A stretch of 64,000 nucleotides of DNA from positions 806,001-870,000 of the forward strand of contig NZ_CP133016.1 in the NCBI RefSeq assembly GCF_030866745.1. Direction: 5' to 3'. This DNA is from Sphingomonas flavescens. Lineage in GTDB: Bacteria; Pseudomonadota; Alphaproteobacteria; Sphingomonadales; Sphingomonadaceae. The number at the start of each line of letters is the position of its first letter. The first letter of the stretch is position 1. The notes beneath the pieces were generated by a model. It did no database searches, was not told the origin of the DNA, and was given only the letters and a program-made list of their open reading frames with translations. Positions 8,529-17,411 of the stretch are shown here, piece by piece. A program made the position numbers and the translations under genes.

Positions 8529-9260
8529 TTACGCGATCTGCAGTGAACCTTTGCGATTGCGGCTTCGGCGCATGGCCACTCCGATCCCGCCGAACCCGAG
8601 GAGCATCATGGCCCACGTCGCCGGCTCGGGAACCGCGCGAACGAGTTCAGCTGACGCTACCGGTAGCACGGTCAGATAGCCGTTAGTGCCGTTGACCTCA
8701 CCCGGCGTTCCCGCACCCGGGCCCGCAGGGACCGTCAATCCGTGGAGGACGATCTCGCGTAAGCTAAGTTCATCAAGATTGGGGCCGAGCAAGCTCATAA
8801 TGTTGAAACCGGCACCGTAGATGGTGGGATCGAGCAAATTAAACGTTCGATTGAAGTCGACCACGCCGTCCATGTTGGGGTCGGTGTTCATGAAATCGAC
8901 GAGGATCGGCCCATAGGTTACTTGGCCCTCGGCAAGCTCGACGTAGCCATCGCGGTCCGTGTCCTGGGCGAGGGTCGGCGTTGTTGAGTCCAAAGGCATG
9001 CCATTCGCGTCGACACGACCATGAATGTGCCCGACATGGACGCCGCCGGGTTCAAGACCCATCACATGGATCATGACGTTGAGTGTTTTTGCATTTGCGT
9101 CGAGGGTTAGCGTGGTTGTTCCGCTCGCGCTGCTCCCGTTGAGTGCCGTAAAGGTCCCCGTATAGACCTGCGCCGAGGCGATTTGCGGGGTTGCCGCTGC
9201 AGCAAGAACGCACGCGATTGCTGCCGGACGCGTAAGCGCGCCCTTCAAGCTGTTCATCAT
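8529..9260 (-). CDS. CHRD-domain protein with PEPxxWA C-terminal sorting signal
   Basis: 243 residues. A signal peptide (to about residue 30, ending ASAQ) is followed by a CHRD domain with repeated beta strands and the GHIHG motif. An Asp/Asn-rich stretch (DTDRDGYVE) may bind calcium. The tail is VPEPATWAMMLLGFGGIG plus Arg-rich residues, the PEP-CTERM signal recognised by exosortase-type systems. It is probably exported and anchored or processed at the cell surface. Its stop codon directly abuts the recombinase remnant, so it may have arrived with, or been left beside, that element. Confidence 0.85.
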   Translation of the reverse strand: MMNSLKGALTRPAAIACVLAAAATPQIASAQVYTGTFTALNGSSASGTTTLTLDANAKTLNVMIHVMGLEPGGVHVGHIHGRVDANGMPLDSTTPTLAQDTDRDGYVELAEGQVTYGPILVDFMNTDPNMDGVVDFNRTFNLLDPTIYGAGFNIMSLLGPNLDELSLREIVLHGLTVPAGPGAGTPGEVNGTNGYLTVLPVASAELVRAVPEPATWAMMLLGFGGIGVAMRRSRNRKGSLQIA

Positions 9261-9467
9261 TAAGATGTTCCTTCCCTGCCTCGCAAACGCGCAGCAAGAT
9301 ACGAGGCGCCGAGGTTACGCCGCTGCTGCAAAGCTTTGATCTGGAACAGTTTTGCGATGGTTAACGAAAATTAATCGAGGAAGTTCCGGGTGATGCGGAC
9401 ATGTCCGTCAATCGGATGCATTTCTTCAGAACTTCGCCTGCGACTGGTGAACTGAACCACCGGTGTC

Positions 9468-9499
9468 AGTGTCTGCTTTCCACCCAGAGCTGGCAATAG
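9468..9499 (+). repeat. Degenerate palindromic element, copy 1 of 5
   Basis: Reads TGTCTGCTTTCCACCC and then an imperfect inverted half ending CAATAG. It matches the pattern CTAATGTCnGC-TTTC(C/G)ACCC-...-GGACATTAG shared with 9891, 34733, 36437 and 36519. It lies just left of the 123-bp tandem repeats. Confidence 0.55.
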
Positions 9500-9527
9500 C
9501 GCTGACCCGGTCCAGGTGAGCCAAATT

Positions 9528-9872
9528 GAGTGAATCGCCCTCCCCGCTTACGCCAGAGAGAAAAAGGGTGAGCCAAAACCGGCATAAAAAGCACGCGGGC
9601 GAGGCGCGGGGACAAGCGCGCCGCGCGACACGCGCGAGCTTGAGTGAAATCGAGTGAATCGCCCTCCCCTCTCGTCACAGAGGGGAGACAGGTGAGTGAA
9701 AACCGACACGAAAAGCACGCGGGCGAGGCGCGGGGCTAAGCGCGGCGCGACACGCTCGACCTTGAGTGAAATCGAGTGGATCCCTCTGCCCTCTAATCGC
9801 AGAGAGGAAGCAGTTGAGTGAAAACCGATATGAAAAGTAGGCGGGCGAGGCGCGGGGCTAAGCGCGGCGCGG
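9528..9872 (+). repeat. Three tandem copies of a ~123-bp repeat
   Basis: Units begin at 9528, 9652 and 9774 (the last is truncated near 9872). Each has GAGTGAATCGCCCTC-like DNA, a short CT/AG hairpin (clear in copies 2 and 3), GTGAGTGAAAACCGA, then GCGGGCGAGGCGCGGGG and GCGCGGCGCG. Copies 2 and 3 are closest. In copy 2 an AGGGGAGA box precedes a GTG that opens a 15-residue frame (MSENRHEKHAGEARG); copy 3 has the same start but stops earlier, and copy 1 reads further. No known family recognised. Confidence 0.8.
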
Positions 9873-9890
9873 GTTGGTCATTGGCCTCGG

Positions 9891-9925
9891 CTAATGTCAG
9901 CTTTCGACCCTTTGCCGACATTAGA
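9891..9925 (+). repeat. Palindromic element, copy 2 of 5
   Basis: CTAATGTC and GACATTAG are perfect 8-base arms around AGC-TTTCGACCCTTT-GCC. This is the best-preserved copy of the family and lies just right of the tandem repeat. Confidence 0.65.
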
Positions 9926-9966
9926 CATGATGGAAAAATGACCGCACCAGCCGGGGATCGGTCGTA

Positions 9967-10125
9967 ATGAGCCGAGCGTCAGACGCTTATCGCGAGCAAT
10001 CTCAATTGCGCCGCTAACTGGCTGATCGCATCAAAGACATTGAAACAATCGCTAATTTGCTCGACGTCGCTAATCAGTATGACAACTCCGACGAGGCTGC
10101 AAAAAGAAAGGACGCAGGTTTGTAA
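9967..10125 (+). pseudogene. Small ORF broken by an internal stop
   Basis: ATG at 9967 opens MSRASDAYREQSQLRR, then a TAA at 10015, and the same frame continues as LADRIKDIETIANLLDVANQ to a TAA at 10123. The composition (charged, amphipathic, SDAYREQ start) resembles small sphingomonad cytoplasmic proteins of about 50 residues. A single base change could have created the stop. Function unknown; it could also be chance. Confidence 0.35.
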
Positions 10126-10175
10126 TGGCCGAGTTAAGTGTCACAGGTCGGTTGATCAGATTGATAAAATGGCAA

Positions 10176-11024
10176 TCAACGTGCCGCTGATGGTGGCATT
10201 TTCGTGTCACGATCGTCGTGACCAATTATAAAGGATGCGCTGAGATTACGCGCAATCTGTTCGATTCGGTCCATCGAGGCTAACGAGTCAGCTCGGCTCG
10301 TATTGATTTTCGGCACGCCATGGATCCGAATTTGCTCTCGGAAGTGCCACAGGTCGCCGGTGAGAATGACTGACCCGGATGACAATTTGATCAACAAGGA
10401 ATGATGTCCCGGCGTGTGCCCGGGCGTAGCGAGCATGATGACGCGGCCATCGCCGAATATATCTCGGTCGCCGACGACGCCGTCGACTTTCGCACCCCCG
10501 GTCAGCCATGGCCCGAATTCCGACCGCTCGAGGTTGAAGGCGGCTGCGGTGCTTCTGACGACCTCAAGGTCTTGTTGACCGATCATGAGCGTCGCCCAAG
10601 GTAAAGTCGCAAGCTGACCGCTATGATCGGAATGATAATGGCTGAGCGCGACTAGCTTCACCTGTCGGGGGTCGACCTTCATCGCCGAAAGCTGAGCAAG
10701 GATCGTCTTTGACAAGATCGCGCGGCCGCCGCCGACGCTGCGCCGTCCCGCACCCAGCCGAGACAGTGGCAGGCCCGCGTCCCAGAGCAGGAAGCGATCT
10801 CCGTCCCTGATCAGGTAGCAACTGACCACGACAGTCTTGTGCACGCCGGCAAGGGCGAAGCTGTCGTTCAGGAAATCAGCATCGGGGATATCGACCGAAC
10901 CGCAATCCAGTCGCCACAACTCCAAACGGTTCGGCGTAGCCGCGAGGGCTTGAGGCCACGCCAACAAGGCCGCCAATGCAACCGCTCCCCACACGTGGCG
11001 GAACGCGTAGTGAAGCCGTTTCAT
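10176..11024 (-). CDS. Exported MBL-fold hydrolase, AHL-lactonase-like
   Basis: 282 residues with a signal peptide (to about residue 29, ALAA). The metal motif is SHYHSDH (His129, His131, Asp133, His134), with a further metal His in TPGHTPGHHSLL and GD in LTGDLWHF. The layout matches the N-acyl-homoserine-lactonase branch of the metallo-beta-lactamase superfamily. Because it is exported and sits at the end of a catabolic gene series, hydrolysis of a sugar-acid or cyclic-ester lactone is as plausible as quorum quenching. It is the last gene of a same-strand series starting with the MFS gene. Confidence 0.85.
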   Translation of the reverse strand: MKRLHYAFRHVWGAVALAALLAWPQALAATPNRLELWRLDCGSVDIPDADFLNDSFALAGVHKTVVVSCYLIRDGDRFLLWDAGLPLSRLGAGRRSVGGGRAILSKTILAQLSAMKVDPRQVKLVALSHYHSDHSGQLATLPWATLMIGQQDLEVVRSTAAAFNLERSEFGPWLTGGAKVDGVVGDRDIFGDGRVIMLATPGHTPGHHSLLIKLSSGSVILTGDLWHFREQIRIHGVPKINTSRADSLASMDRIEQIARNLSASFIIGHDDRDTKMPPSAAR

Positions 11025-11034
11025 GCCGATCTTC

Positions 11035-11511
11035 TTATTCTCTCCCGGTTCCTGCTGGCCCCGCCGGCGGCGCCGCTGACTTTGCCTGCGGATTCACCGC
11101 AGGTGTCGTCAGCGGCAAGGTCGCACCGCGATGGCAGGTGAAACATGATACTTTGATCGCTCCGTGGGCAGGCACGCCAAAATCCCGCTGATTGATGCCC
11201 TGGACCATTGCGAGCATTTTTCTTGCGATGCGCTTTTCGGGGTTTGCGTCGGAAGCGAAGTTTAGTCCGGTTGCCGGTTGAGAATTCTCGACATGACAGA
11301 ATGAGCATTTCACGCCGAGCGCTTGCGTAAAGGACCGCATGTTGGCCATGAGCTCAGGACGCGGAATATCCTTGGGGAAGAACTGCAAATTGCTCGGCGC
11401 CGGCATCTCAGGTGCGCGGGAGGGCGCGGGGCTCTGCGCGTTGGCAACAGAAAGGCCGAATGCCGCAGTAGCCGCCATCAGGGCCAATTTCGGCAAGTCG
11501 AGGTGCGTCAT
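11035..11511 (-). CDS. Exported dihaem c-type cytochrome
   Basis: 158 residues with a signal peptide (to about 26, ANAQ). Two haem sites are visible: CSFCH (Cys69, Cys72, His73) and CFTCH (Cys123, Cys126, His127). NLQFFPKDIPRPELMANMRS before the first haem recalls proteins related to the cytochrome subunit of photosynthetic reaction centres, here a short free-standing version. Probably a periplasmic electron carrier. It lies between the MBL protein and the small HTH gene with gaps of 10-16 bases, so it is likely part of the same transcript. Confidence 0.85.
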   Translation of the reverse strand: MTHLDLPKLALMAATAAFGLSVANAQSPAPSRAPEMPAPSNLQFFPKDIPRPELMANMRSFTQALGVKCSFCHVENSQPATGLNFASDANPEKRIARKMLAMVQGINQRDFGVPAHGAIKVSCFTCHRGATLPLTTPAVNPQAKSAAPPAGPAGTGRE

Positions 11512-11526
11512 TAACCTTCTCCCTCT

Positions 11527-11781
11527 CTACAGTGCGGGACGTTCTTGGCCGGCGCCGTCACAAACTTGGTGCCGCAGTCGCCAAAAATAGACGAAGGGAT
11601 CGGCCGGGCCGCCGCGGCCGTGGCGCTGAATGAGCCCCTCTTCGAGCAATTCGGCGCAAACGCGCGCAACTTGTCCGGGGTATGCGGCCGACCCGTAAAT
11701 TGCCTTGGCGACATCGGTCTGCGTCAACCCGGGTTGAGCATAAATCACCTCGCAGACTGCGGACCTCAGCGAACGTTTCAC
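11527..11781 (-). CDS. Small winged-helix-like protein
   Basis: 84 residues from a GTG that overlaps the aroE-like stop (GTGA), a sign of translational coupling. GLTQTDVAKAIYGSAAYPGQVARVC... followed by LLEEGLIQRHGRGG has the look of a winged helix with a recognition helix and a beta wing. It could be a small regulator or an accessory DNA-binding protein. No family name assigned. Confidence 0.6.
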   Translation of the reverse strand: MKRSLRSAVCEVIYAQPGLTQTDVAKAIYGSAAYPGQVARVCAELLEEGLIQRHGRGGPADPFVYFWRLRHQVCDGAGQERPAL

Positions 11782-12668
11782 GATGGCGCATCTTTCTTGT
11801 CCGGTTGCCAGTGAGCGAGCGCGCGGGCGAGCATCCTTTCCCTGTCCGCCTCCAGCCCCGTGAAGATCTCGAACGCTGCCGCTGCTTGGAAAACCACCAT
11901 CGCGATCCCGTCCACGGTTCGGCAGCCGATTTGGCGCGCTTCACGAAGAAGTTCGGTCTGCAAGGGAAAGTAGATGATATCCGCGACCCACGCTTCTTCC
12001 CGAAGCCATTCGGCCGGAATTGGCAGTCCGTCGTGACCAACCATTCCAACGGGGCTGGCATTCACGATGCCGTCAGCTGTCTGGACGGCGCTACGGAGAT
12101 TCTGGACGACCGCAATTTGCGCGTCGAAATTTTCTCGCAGGCGCGCGGCTAACGCGTCCGCCTTCGCCGCATCAACATCGTGGATTTCGAGGTGCATCGT
12201 GCCTTGCTGCAAGAGCGCAAAGGCGGTTGCCGCCCCCGCTCCGCCCGCACCGATCTGAACAACCTGGCGAACACTCGCCCCGGTCAGCCCCCTTCGCAGA
12301 CCTTCCGCAAAACCCGCGCAATCGGTGTTGTAACCGATTGAACGGCCATCGTGGAAAGCGACGGTATTCACCGCGCCGATCATCGCTGCTTCCGCACTGA
12401 GTTCATCCAGCAGCGGAATAATGGCCTGCTTGAAAGGATGCGTGACGTTGAGGCCGGAAAAGCCTGTCAGGATGGCTGCATCCAGCAGCGGCTTAAGGCC
12501 CGCGATGCCCCTCCCCGCCAGATCAAACAGGGAATAGATGAGGCGCGCGGAATGGGCGTCGGCTTCGCCTTCATGGAGCCAAGGCGATCGTGAACTTCCT
12601 ATCCCTTCACCCACCAGTCCTGTGAGGAAACGATCGCGCGGGGCATGATGAGTTTGCAAGTCAGGCAC
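11778..12668 (-). CDS. Shikimate dehydrogenase family protein (AroE-like)
   Basis: Start taken at the GTG at 12668 (296 residues); the frame opens at a TTG at 12710 inside the terminator-like hairpin. FLTGLVGEGIGSSRSPWLHE is the substrate lobe, GLNVTHPFKQAI carries the catalytic Lys, NTVAF and NTDCAGF follow, and IGAGGAGAATAFAL is the NAD(P)-binding turn. The divergent N-terminus (SSRSPWLHE in place of VxHSxSP) places it with the AroE paralogues used for quinate/shikimate-like catabolism rather than biosynthesis. Its place in the island behind a TonB receptor supports a catabolic role on a cyclohexane carboxylate or similar (inference). Confidence 0.85.
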   Translation of the reverse strand: MPDLQTHHAPRDRFLTGLVGEGIGSSRSPWLHEGEADAHSARLIYSLFDLAGRGIAGLKPLLDAAILTGFSGLNVTHPFKQAIIPLLDELSAEAAMIGAVNTVAFHDGRSIGYNTDCAGFAEGLRRGLTGASVRQVVQIGAGGAGAATAFALLQQGTMHLEIHDVDAAKADALAARLRENFDAQIAVVQNLRSAVQTADGIVNASPVGMVGHDGLPIPAEWLREEAWVADIIYFPLQTELLREARQIGCRTVDGIAMVVFQAAAAFEIFTGLEADRERMLARALAHWQPDKKDAPS

Positions 12669-12677
12669 TAGCGGGTT

Positions 12678-12700
12678 TGAGCCCGGCCGGTTGGCCGGGC
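12678..12700 (-). terminator. Hairpin after the TonB receptor gene
   Basis: GCCCGGCC-AACC-GGCCGGGC is a perfect 8-bp stem between the receptor stop (12711) and the aroE-like start. There is no T run, so it may act as an RNA stability or attenuation element rather than a full terminator. Confidence 0.45.
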
Positions 12701-12710
12701 CCACCTCCAA

Positions 12711-15700
12711 CTACCAGCGCGACCGCAGGCCGACACTAACAACACGGCCCAGCGGATTCCCGGAGAACGGATCGTACCCGCCGTTCGTATTGTTATAGAA
12801 CGGCGGCTTCTTGTTGCCGATGTTCACGACGTCCAGATAGATCGTCGCTTTCGGCAAGAACGTCAGCCGGTCTCCCGGAAGTTTGAAATCGATGTGGCCG
12901 TCAAAGGTCGTAAACGCCTTCACCGGGTCGCCACCGCTCGGCACACCACCGGTGATTACTACCGGGTTGATCGCGTTGCCGCTCCAGTTCTTATATTTTC
13001 CGGTGTGATTGACGTAGAGCACGCCGCGGACCGGCCCCACGTCGACCCCGACGTTACCGCGCAAATCAAGCTTGATCGATGGGAACGTCGTGTTGAAGCC
13101 GGTAGTGTTCAGAACGCTGAACTTGGGACCTGACCCGAAGCTCTGGTCAAACTTCGTTTTGTAGGAAACCGACAGGTCAACATCGACGCCACCCCAACGC
13201 GTATTGTGCCGGTAATAAGCTTCGCCATCGATGCCTTCGGCCGTCAGGTTGAGCACGTTCCCTTGCTGGAAACTGTAGACGTAATAGTAGGTCCCGGTGA
13301 TCGTTGTCGCGATCGGCCGACCCGCGAGCAGGGCCTGGAGCGCTGGCGACGAGCCGGTCACGCCGCCGGGGAACAGCGTCAGTCGTGACGGATCACCAAG
13401 CACCGCGAAGGCTGCCTGGGGCGCCGTGATCCCACCCTTGATTTCGTTATGCCACCAGGTGGCGCTCAGTCGAAGTCCGTGCAGCAGCGACGGAAGGATG
13501 TCGCCACCGAGAGACCACGTCCGTCCCTTCTGCGGCTGCAACGCGGCGTTGCCGCCATTGAGCTGCAGTCCGCGGATGGCGGCAGTACCGATGGTGCATG
13601 TAGTCGTATTGCAGACCACACCCGGAATGCTGGTGACACTGGGGTAGGTAGCGATCGGAACGGCCAGGTTGGTCGGGCCATTGGCGACGTTCGTTTCCGC
13701 CGTCGTTCCGAGACTGTCGGCGCCGTAACTCGTCAGGGCCGGGGCAACGAATGACTTCGCCCAGCTGCCGCGGAGCCGCACCCCGCGAACGACTTCCCAG
13801 TTCGCGCCGATCTTGGGATTCTTCGTCGATCCAAAGTCGCTGTACTTGTCGTACCGACCAGCAAGATTGAGATCCAGGCTGTAAACGCCCGGCACGTGCA
13901 TGTCGGCGTTGATGACCGGGATGTAGACCTCCGCGAAGGCAGACTTCGTGTTCCGCTTGTAATCGAGGTGCAGGTAGGTCGAATTGGTGCTGGCGCGACC
14001 GAGCCCGTTAGGACCCGTGCGCGTCTGACCGATGGTGTAGTGCATATATTCGCCGCCGACGGCGAGCTTCAGCATTCCCGCCGGCAATTGCAGAACATCG
14101 CCGTTCACTTGTGCGCGGAATTGCTCGAAACCTTGCTTGGTATCCTGGTCCACGGTCGAGTCCGTCAGCGCCTGACGGATCGTCGCCGAGGTCAGATTGG
14201 CGCCGCCAAGGCGCCAGACATCCAAAGCGTTTGCCGCGGTAAGCGGGCTGGCGGTAACTGACTGGCCCGAAGGCAAGGAAACCGGGCCGCCGTTCAAGGC
14301 GAGGACAGCGCAGCTTGTGCAAAGCCGACCGACGTCGCGAGAAATGCTGTCACTTTCCCCGATGACAAGTCCGGCGCTCGCCCGCCAATTCTCCGAGAAT
14401 TTATATTCGGCGTGCGGGTAAACGTACCAGATCTTCTCGCCGGCGCGGTTGTAGGCGCCCGGGCCGAGCAATTGATCACCGGAAAAGCGAACGGTGTACG
14501 ATGTGGCCGTCGTTCCCGGCACGGTGACGAAGAATGGATTGATGCTCGCGCCCGCTGGCGGCGTGCTGCCAGGGCCGTAAACGGTGGTCTGGACCGCGGT
14601 GCCGCCGGACGCCCGCGACGTGCGCGTGTAGTCCGTCAGGTTGGAGTAGACGAAGTCGACGCCAACCGTGAGACTGTCGCCGACCTGTTGCTCTCCCTTG
14701 AGCAGGAAGTTGTTTCGCTTTTCGTCAGGCAGCAGGTCCGAATATTGGTTCACGTCGCAAAAGGCGTTGGCCTGGGCATTCGACACCGGATTGCCGTACG
14801 TGGTGCCGTCAGACCGATATACCGTCGAACCAATTTGAATCGTCGCCGGATCGCAATTGAAGCTGCCGAGGTTGGCGCGATTTTGCGCAGTGACGGAGCT
14901 CAAATCGATTCCGGCTGCCTGAGCTTCGTCGGCGTTGAACGCGTCGAGGTAACTACGTGACCGGTAAGCAAGCGCGCTGCGATGCGAATAGTTGTAAGCC
15001 CCAAGGAGCCACCCGCTGTCCCAAGTGCGGCCGGCAACAATGCCGCCCTGCTGGGTACGATAATTTTTCGCGAAACCGACCTGCCCGCTGACTTCCACTC
15101 CGTTGAAACGGCGTCGCGTGATGAAGTTGATAACGCCGGCGACCGCATCGGACCCGTAAACCGATGATGCGCCGTCGGGGAGGACCTCGACGCGCTCGAT
15201 GGCGTTCGGCGGAATGATATTCGGATCGGCCAGAGCGTGGTTGACGCCCGCCAGAGGAAAGCGGTGGCCGTCGATGATGATCAACGTCGAATTGCTCGCG
15301 CTCGCGCCAAGGCCGTGAATTGTCGGCGCATTGGTGCCGGACGCATCCGCGGAACCGAACGCACCCTGGCCGGCGCTACCAAGGCCGACCACGGCCGGCA
15401 CCGTTTTCAAGATCTGCTGGACGGTTTGCACGCCAGTTTGCTCGATCGCCTGGCGCCCAACGCTGATCAGATTTGAACCGACAGGCGCCACGCCGCGGAT
15501 GCTCGTTCCGGTAATGACGATCGCATCGGTGGGCGCATTGGTCTGGGCAGCTGCTGCGGGCGCGGCCGTCTGCGCCGCCTCGACAGCGTCGCTGGACTGT
15601 TCGGGGGCTCGGTCGCCGGCGGTCGCAGGACGTACGCCGCTGCTCGTGGGGGACGCTGATGGTACCGGCGGCGGGGGTGCAATCGTGGCCTGTGCAAATG

Positions 15701-15773
15701 CCGGTGTGGAAAATGCAAAGGCGAGCGAGATGACGGAGCACCCGCATGCCAGGGCATGGTTCAATTTTTTCAC
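12711..15773 (-). CDS. TonB-dependent outer-membrane receptor
   Basis: 1020 residues from a GTG with AGGAGG five bases upstream. A signal peptide (ending AFAQ) is followed by a proline-rich spacer and a plug domain with DAIVITGTSIRG and VEVLPDGASSVYGSDAVAGVI. A 22-strand-type barrel ends in Arg-Trp, as usual for outer-membrane insertion. It imports a large or scarce substrate across the outer membrane. It begins 36 bases after the MFS stop on the same strand, so outer- and inner-membrane uptake are probably co-expressed. Confidence 0.95.
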   Translation of the reverse strand: MKKLNHALACGCSVISLAFAFSTPAFAQATIAPPPPVPSASPTSSGVRPATAGDRAPEQSSDAVEAAQTAAPAAAAQTNAPTDAIVITGTSIRGVAPVGSNLISVGRQAIEQTGVQTVQQILKTVPAVVGLGSAGQGAFGSADASGTNAPTIHGLGASASNSTLIIIDGHRFPLAGVNHALADPNIIPPNAIERVEVLPDGASSVYGSDAVAGVINFITRRRFNGVEVSGQVGFAKNYRTQQGGIVAGRTWDSGWLLGAYNYSHRSALAYRSRSYLDAFNADEAQAAGIDLSSVTAQNRANLGSFNCDPATIQIGSTVYRSDGTTYGNPVSNAQANAFCDVNQYSDLLPDEKRNNFLLKGEQQVGDSLTVGVDFVYSNLTDYTRTSRASGGTAVQTTVYGPGSTPPAGASINPFFVTVPGTTATSYTVRFSGDQLLGPGAYNRAGEKIWYVYPHAEYKFSENWRASAGLVIGESDSISRDVGRLCTSCAVLALNGGPVSLPSGQSVTASPLTAANALDVWRLGGANLTSATIRQALTDSTVDQDTKQGFEQFRAQVNGDVLQLPAGMLKLAVGGEYMHYTIGQTRTGPNGLGRASTNSTYLHLDYKRNTKSAFAEVYIPVINADMHVPGVYSLDLNLAGRYDKYSDFGSTKNPKIGANWEVVRGVRLRGSWAKSFVAPALTSYGADSLGTTAETNVANGPTNLAVPIATYPSVTSIPGVVCNTTTCTIGTAAIRGLQLNGGNAALQPQKGRTWSLGGDILPSLLHGLRLSATWWHNEIKGGITAPQAAFAVLGDPSRLTLFPGGVTGSSPALQALLAGRPIATTITGTYYYVYSFQQGNVLNLTAEGIDGEAYYRHNTRWGGVDVDLSVSYKTKFDQSFGSGPKFSVLNTTGFNTTFPSIKLDLRGNVGVDVGPVRGVLYVNHTGKYKNWSGNAINPVVITGGVPSGGDPVKAFTTFDGHIDFKLPGDRLTFLPKATIYLDVVNIGNKKPPFYNNTNGGYDPFSGNPLGRVVSVGLRSRW

Positions 15774-15809
15774 AAGTCCCTCCTGTAAAACGAATTCACT
15801 GACCGGCGC

Positions 15810-17120
15810 TCAAACCCCCTCGAGTTCGACCCGGCGAACGTCACCGACGATGAAAATGTAGGCCCCGGCGCCCACCAGGCCGAGCACGCCAATGTAGGCG
15901 AGCGCGCCGTAGAAGGAGCCGGTGTTCTGGACGACGAGACCGACGACGATCGGCGTGATGATGCCCGCAAGATTGGCGCACAAGTTGAACACGCCGCCCG
16001 TCAGTCCGATCATGGAACGAGGCGCCACGTCGGAGATCAGCGTCCAGCCGAGATTGACCATGCCTTGGCCGAAAAAGGCGATCGACATAATCGCGATAAC
16101 GACATTGTTGTCGGTCACGTAATTGGCCGCGATCATTGTCGAACACATCAGCAGTCCGGCCACAATCGGTAGCTTGCGTCCAAGCGTTGCCGAGCCTGTG
16201 CTGCGAATGATTTTGTCGGAAACGAAACCGCCAAAAAGCACGCCGATGGACGCCGCGATATAGGGCAAGGATGCCGCAAAGCCGGACTTGATCCAGTCCA
16301 TGTGCCGCTCTTCGGCGAGATAACTGGGAAACCAGGTCAAAAAGAAAACGAGCGTCGAATTTCCGCAAAACTGGCCGATGGACGCCCCGAGGATCTGCCG
16401 CTTCGACAAAAGCTTCATGATGTTGGCCAGCGTGAAGGGAACGCGGTTTACGCTCTCGGTCAGCCCTCCGCCCTCCGTGATGACCCGGTGCTCCGCTTCG
16501 CTAAGGCGCCGGCTGTGCTGCGGATCGCGGTAGAGCGCCCAGAAGACGACCCCGTAGAGCGCGCCCAATCCGCCCACGATAAAGAATAGCGAACGCCATC
16601 CCCAGCTGGCGACGATCCATACCAGCACCGGGAGCATGAAGCCGACGCCGACATACTGCCCGACGGAATAGACCCCGGTCGCGCGCGCCCGTTCGGTCTG
16701 CGGAAACCAGTTGTTGAGAATGCGGCTGTTCGACGGATAGCAGGGCGCCTCCGCAAGCCCGAGTGCCAGGCGCATCGAGAACAATCCGGCGACGCTCGAC
16801 ATGAGTCCGTGGGCGAAAGTCGCGAGGCTCCAGAGGATCAAGCTGCCGGCATAAGTGAGCCGAACACCCAATCGATCAAGCAAGGCTCCGCCGGGGATCT
16901 GCGCGAACGCATATGTCCAGGAAAAGGCGGAAAAGATGAAGCCCATCGTCGCCGCGGAAATGTGCAGCTCATCGGCCATGGCGGGCTTCGCCACACTCAT
17001 CACCGACCGGTCCAGGTAATTGAGCATGGTGGCGATCGTGACGAGCGCGAGAACAATCAAGCGAACGCGAGATTTCCCGTCGGGCCGAGACCTCTGTGCA
17101 TCACCAGAAACAGCTGTCAC
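15810..17120 (-). CDS. MFS transporter, anion/cation symporter type
   Basis: About 436 residues, 12 predicted membrane helices. The start is uncertain: GTG at 17120 or TTG at 17126. LNYLDRSVMSVAKPAM in helix 1, FSWTYAFAQIPGG in helix 2 and GLAEAPCYPSNSRILNNWF fit the ACS family (hexuronate, glucarate, phthalate and tricarboxylate-type anions). It probably carries an organic acid produced from the island's substrate. First gene of a same-strand series running through the TonB receptor to the MBL protein; operator-like site C lies about 155 bases upstream. Confidence 0.92.
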   Translation of the reverse strand: MTAVSGDAQRSRPDGKSRVRLIVLALVTIATMLNYLDRSVMSVAKPAMADELHISAATMGFIFSAFSWTYAFAQIPGGALLDRLGVRLTYAGSLILWSLATFAHGLMSSVAGLFSMRLALGLAEAPCYPSNSRILNNWFPQTERARATGVYSVGQYVGVGFMLPVLVWIVASWGWRSLFFIVGGLGALYGVVFWALYRDPQHSRRLSEAEHRVITEGGGLTESVNRVPFTLANIMKLLSKRQILGASIGQFCGNSTLVFFLTWFPSYLAEERHMDWIKSGFAASLPYIAASIGVLFGGFVSDKIIRSTGSATLGRKLPIVAGLLMCSTMIAANYVTDNNVVIAIMSIAFFGQGMVNLGWTLISDVAPRSMIGLTGGVFNLCANLAGIITPIVVGLVVQNTGSFYGALAYIGVLGLVGAGAYIFIVGDVRRVELEGV

Positions 17121-17275
17121 AGGCAATCAACCCGAAGCTGATGCAGGCGCGATGCGGTCGCGTTTGCACACGCCGGCTCGGCGCGCTCACTACGATCCAA
17201 AGTCTCTCTCCCCATGCGACGAAACTCTCATTCCGCCACGAATCGACCATATCCCGATTCATCGGTCGTGCAACG

Positions 17276-17290
17276 AAAATGTAGAACAAA
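17276..17290 (-). promoter_or_regulatory. Candidate GntR operator, site C
   Basis: On the minus strand TTTGTTCTACATTTT, matching the pattern TTGTnnnACATT shared with sites at 22771, 27626 and 32682. It lies in the 291-bp gap between the ThDP-enzyme gene and the MFS gene, where the MFS/TonB promoter should be. Nothing else was seen in this gap. Confidence 0.45.
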
Positions 17291-17411
17291 AAACGTAATC
17301 AGCGGCTGACGGAGTTGAGCTGTTGCAAGGCAAGCACAGGCCCGCGAGCAGACGCTCTCCAGCTTCAAATTGATTTGCGCTACACCAAGCAGACTTCGGT
17401 CAACTCTGTCG

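Noticed and set aside
9528..9872. CRISPR array
   Set aside because: Only three units, each about 123 bp and directly adjoining with no unique spacers, and no cas genes.
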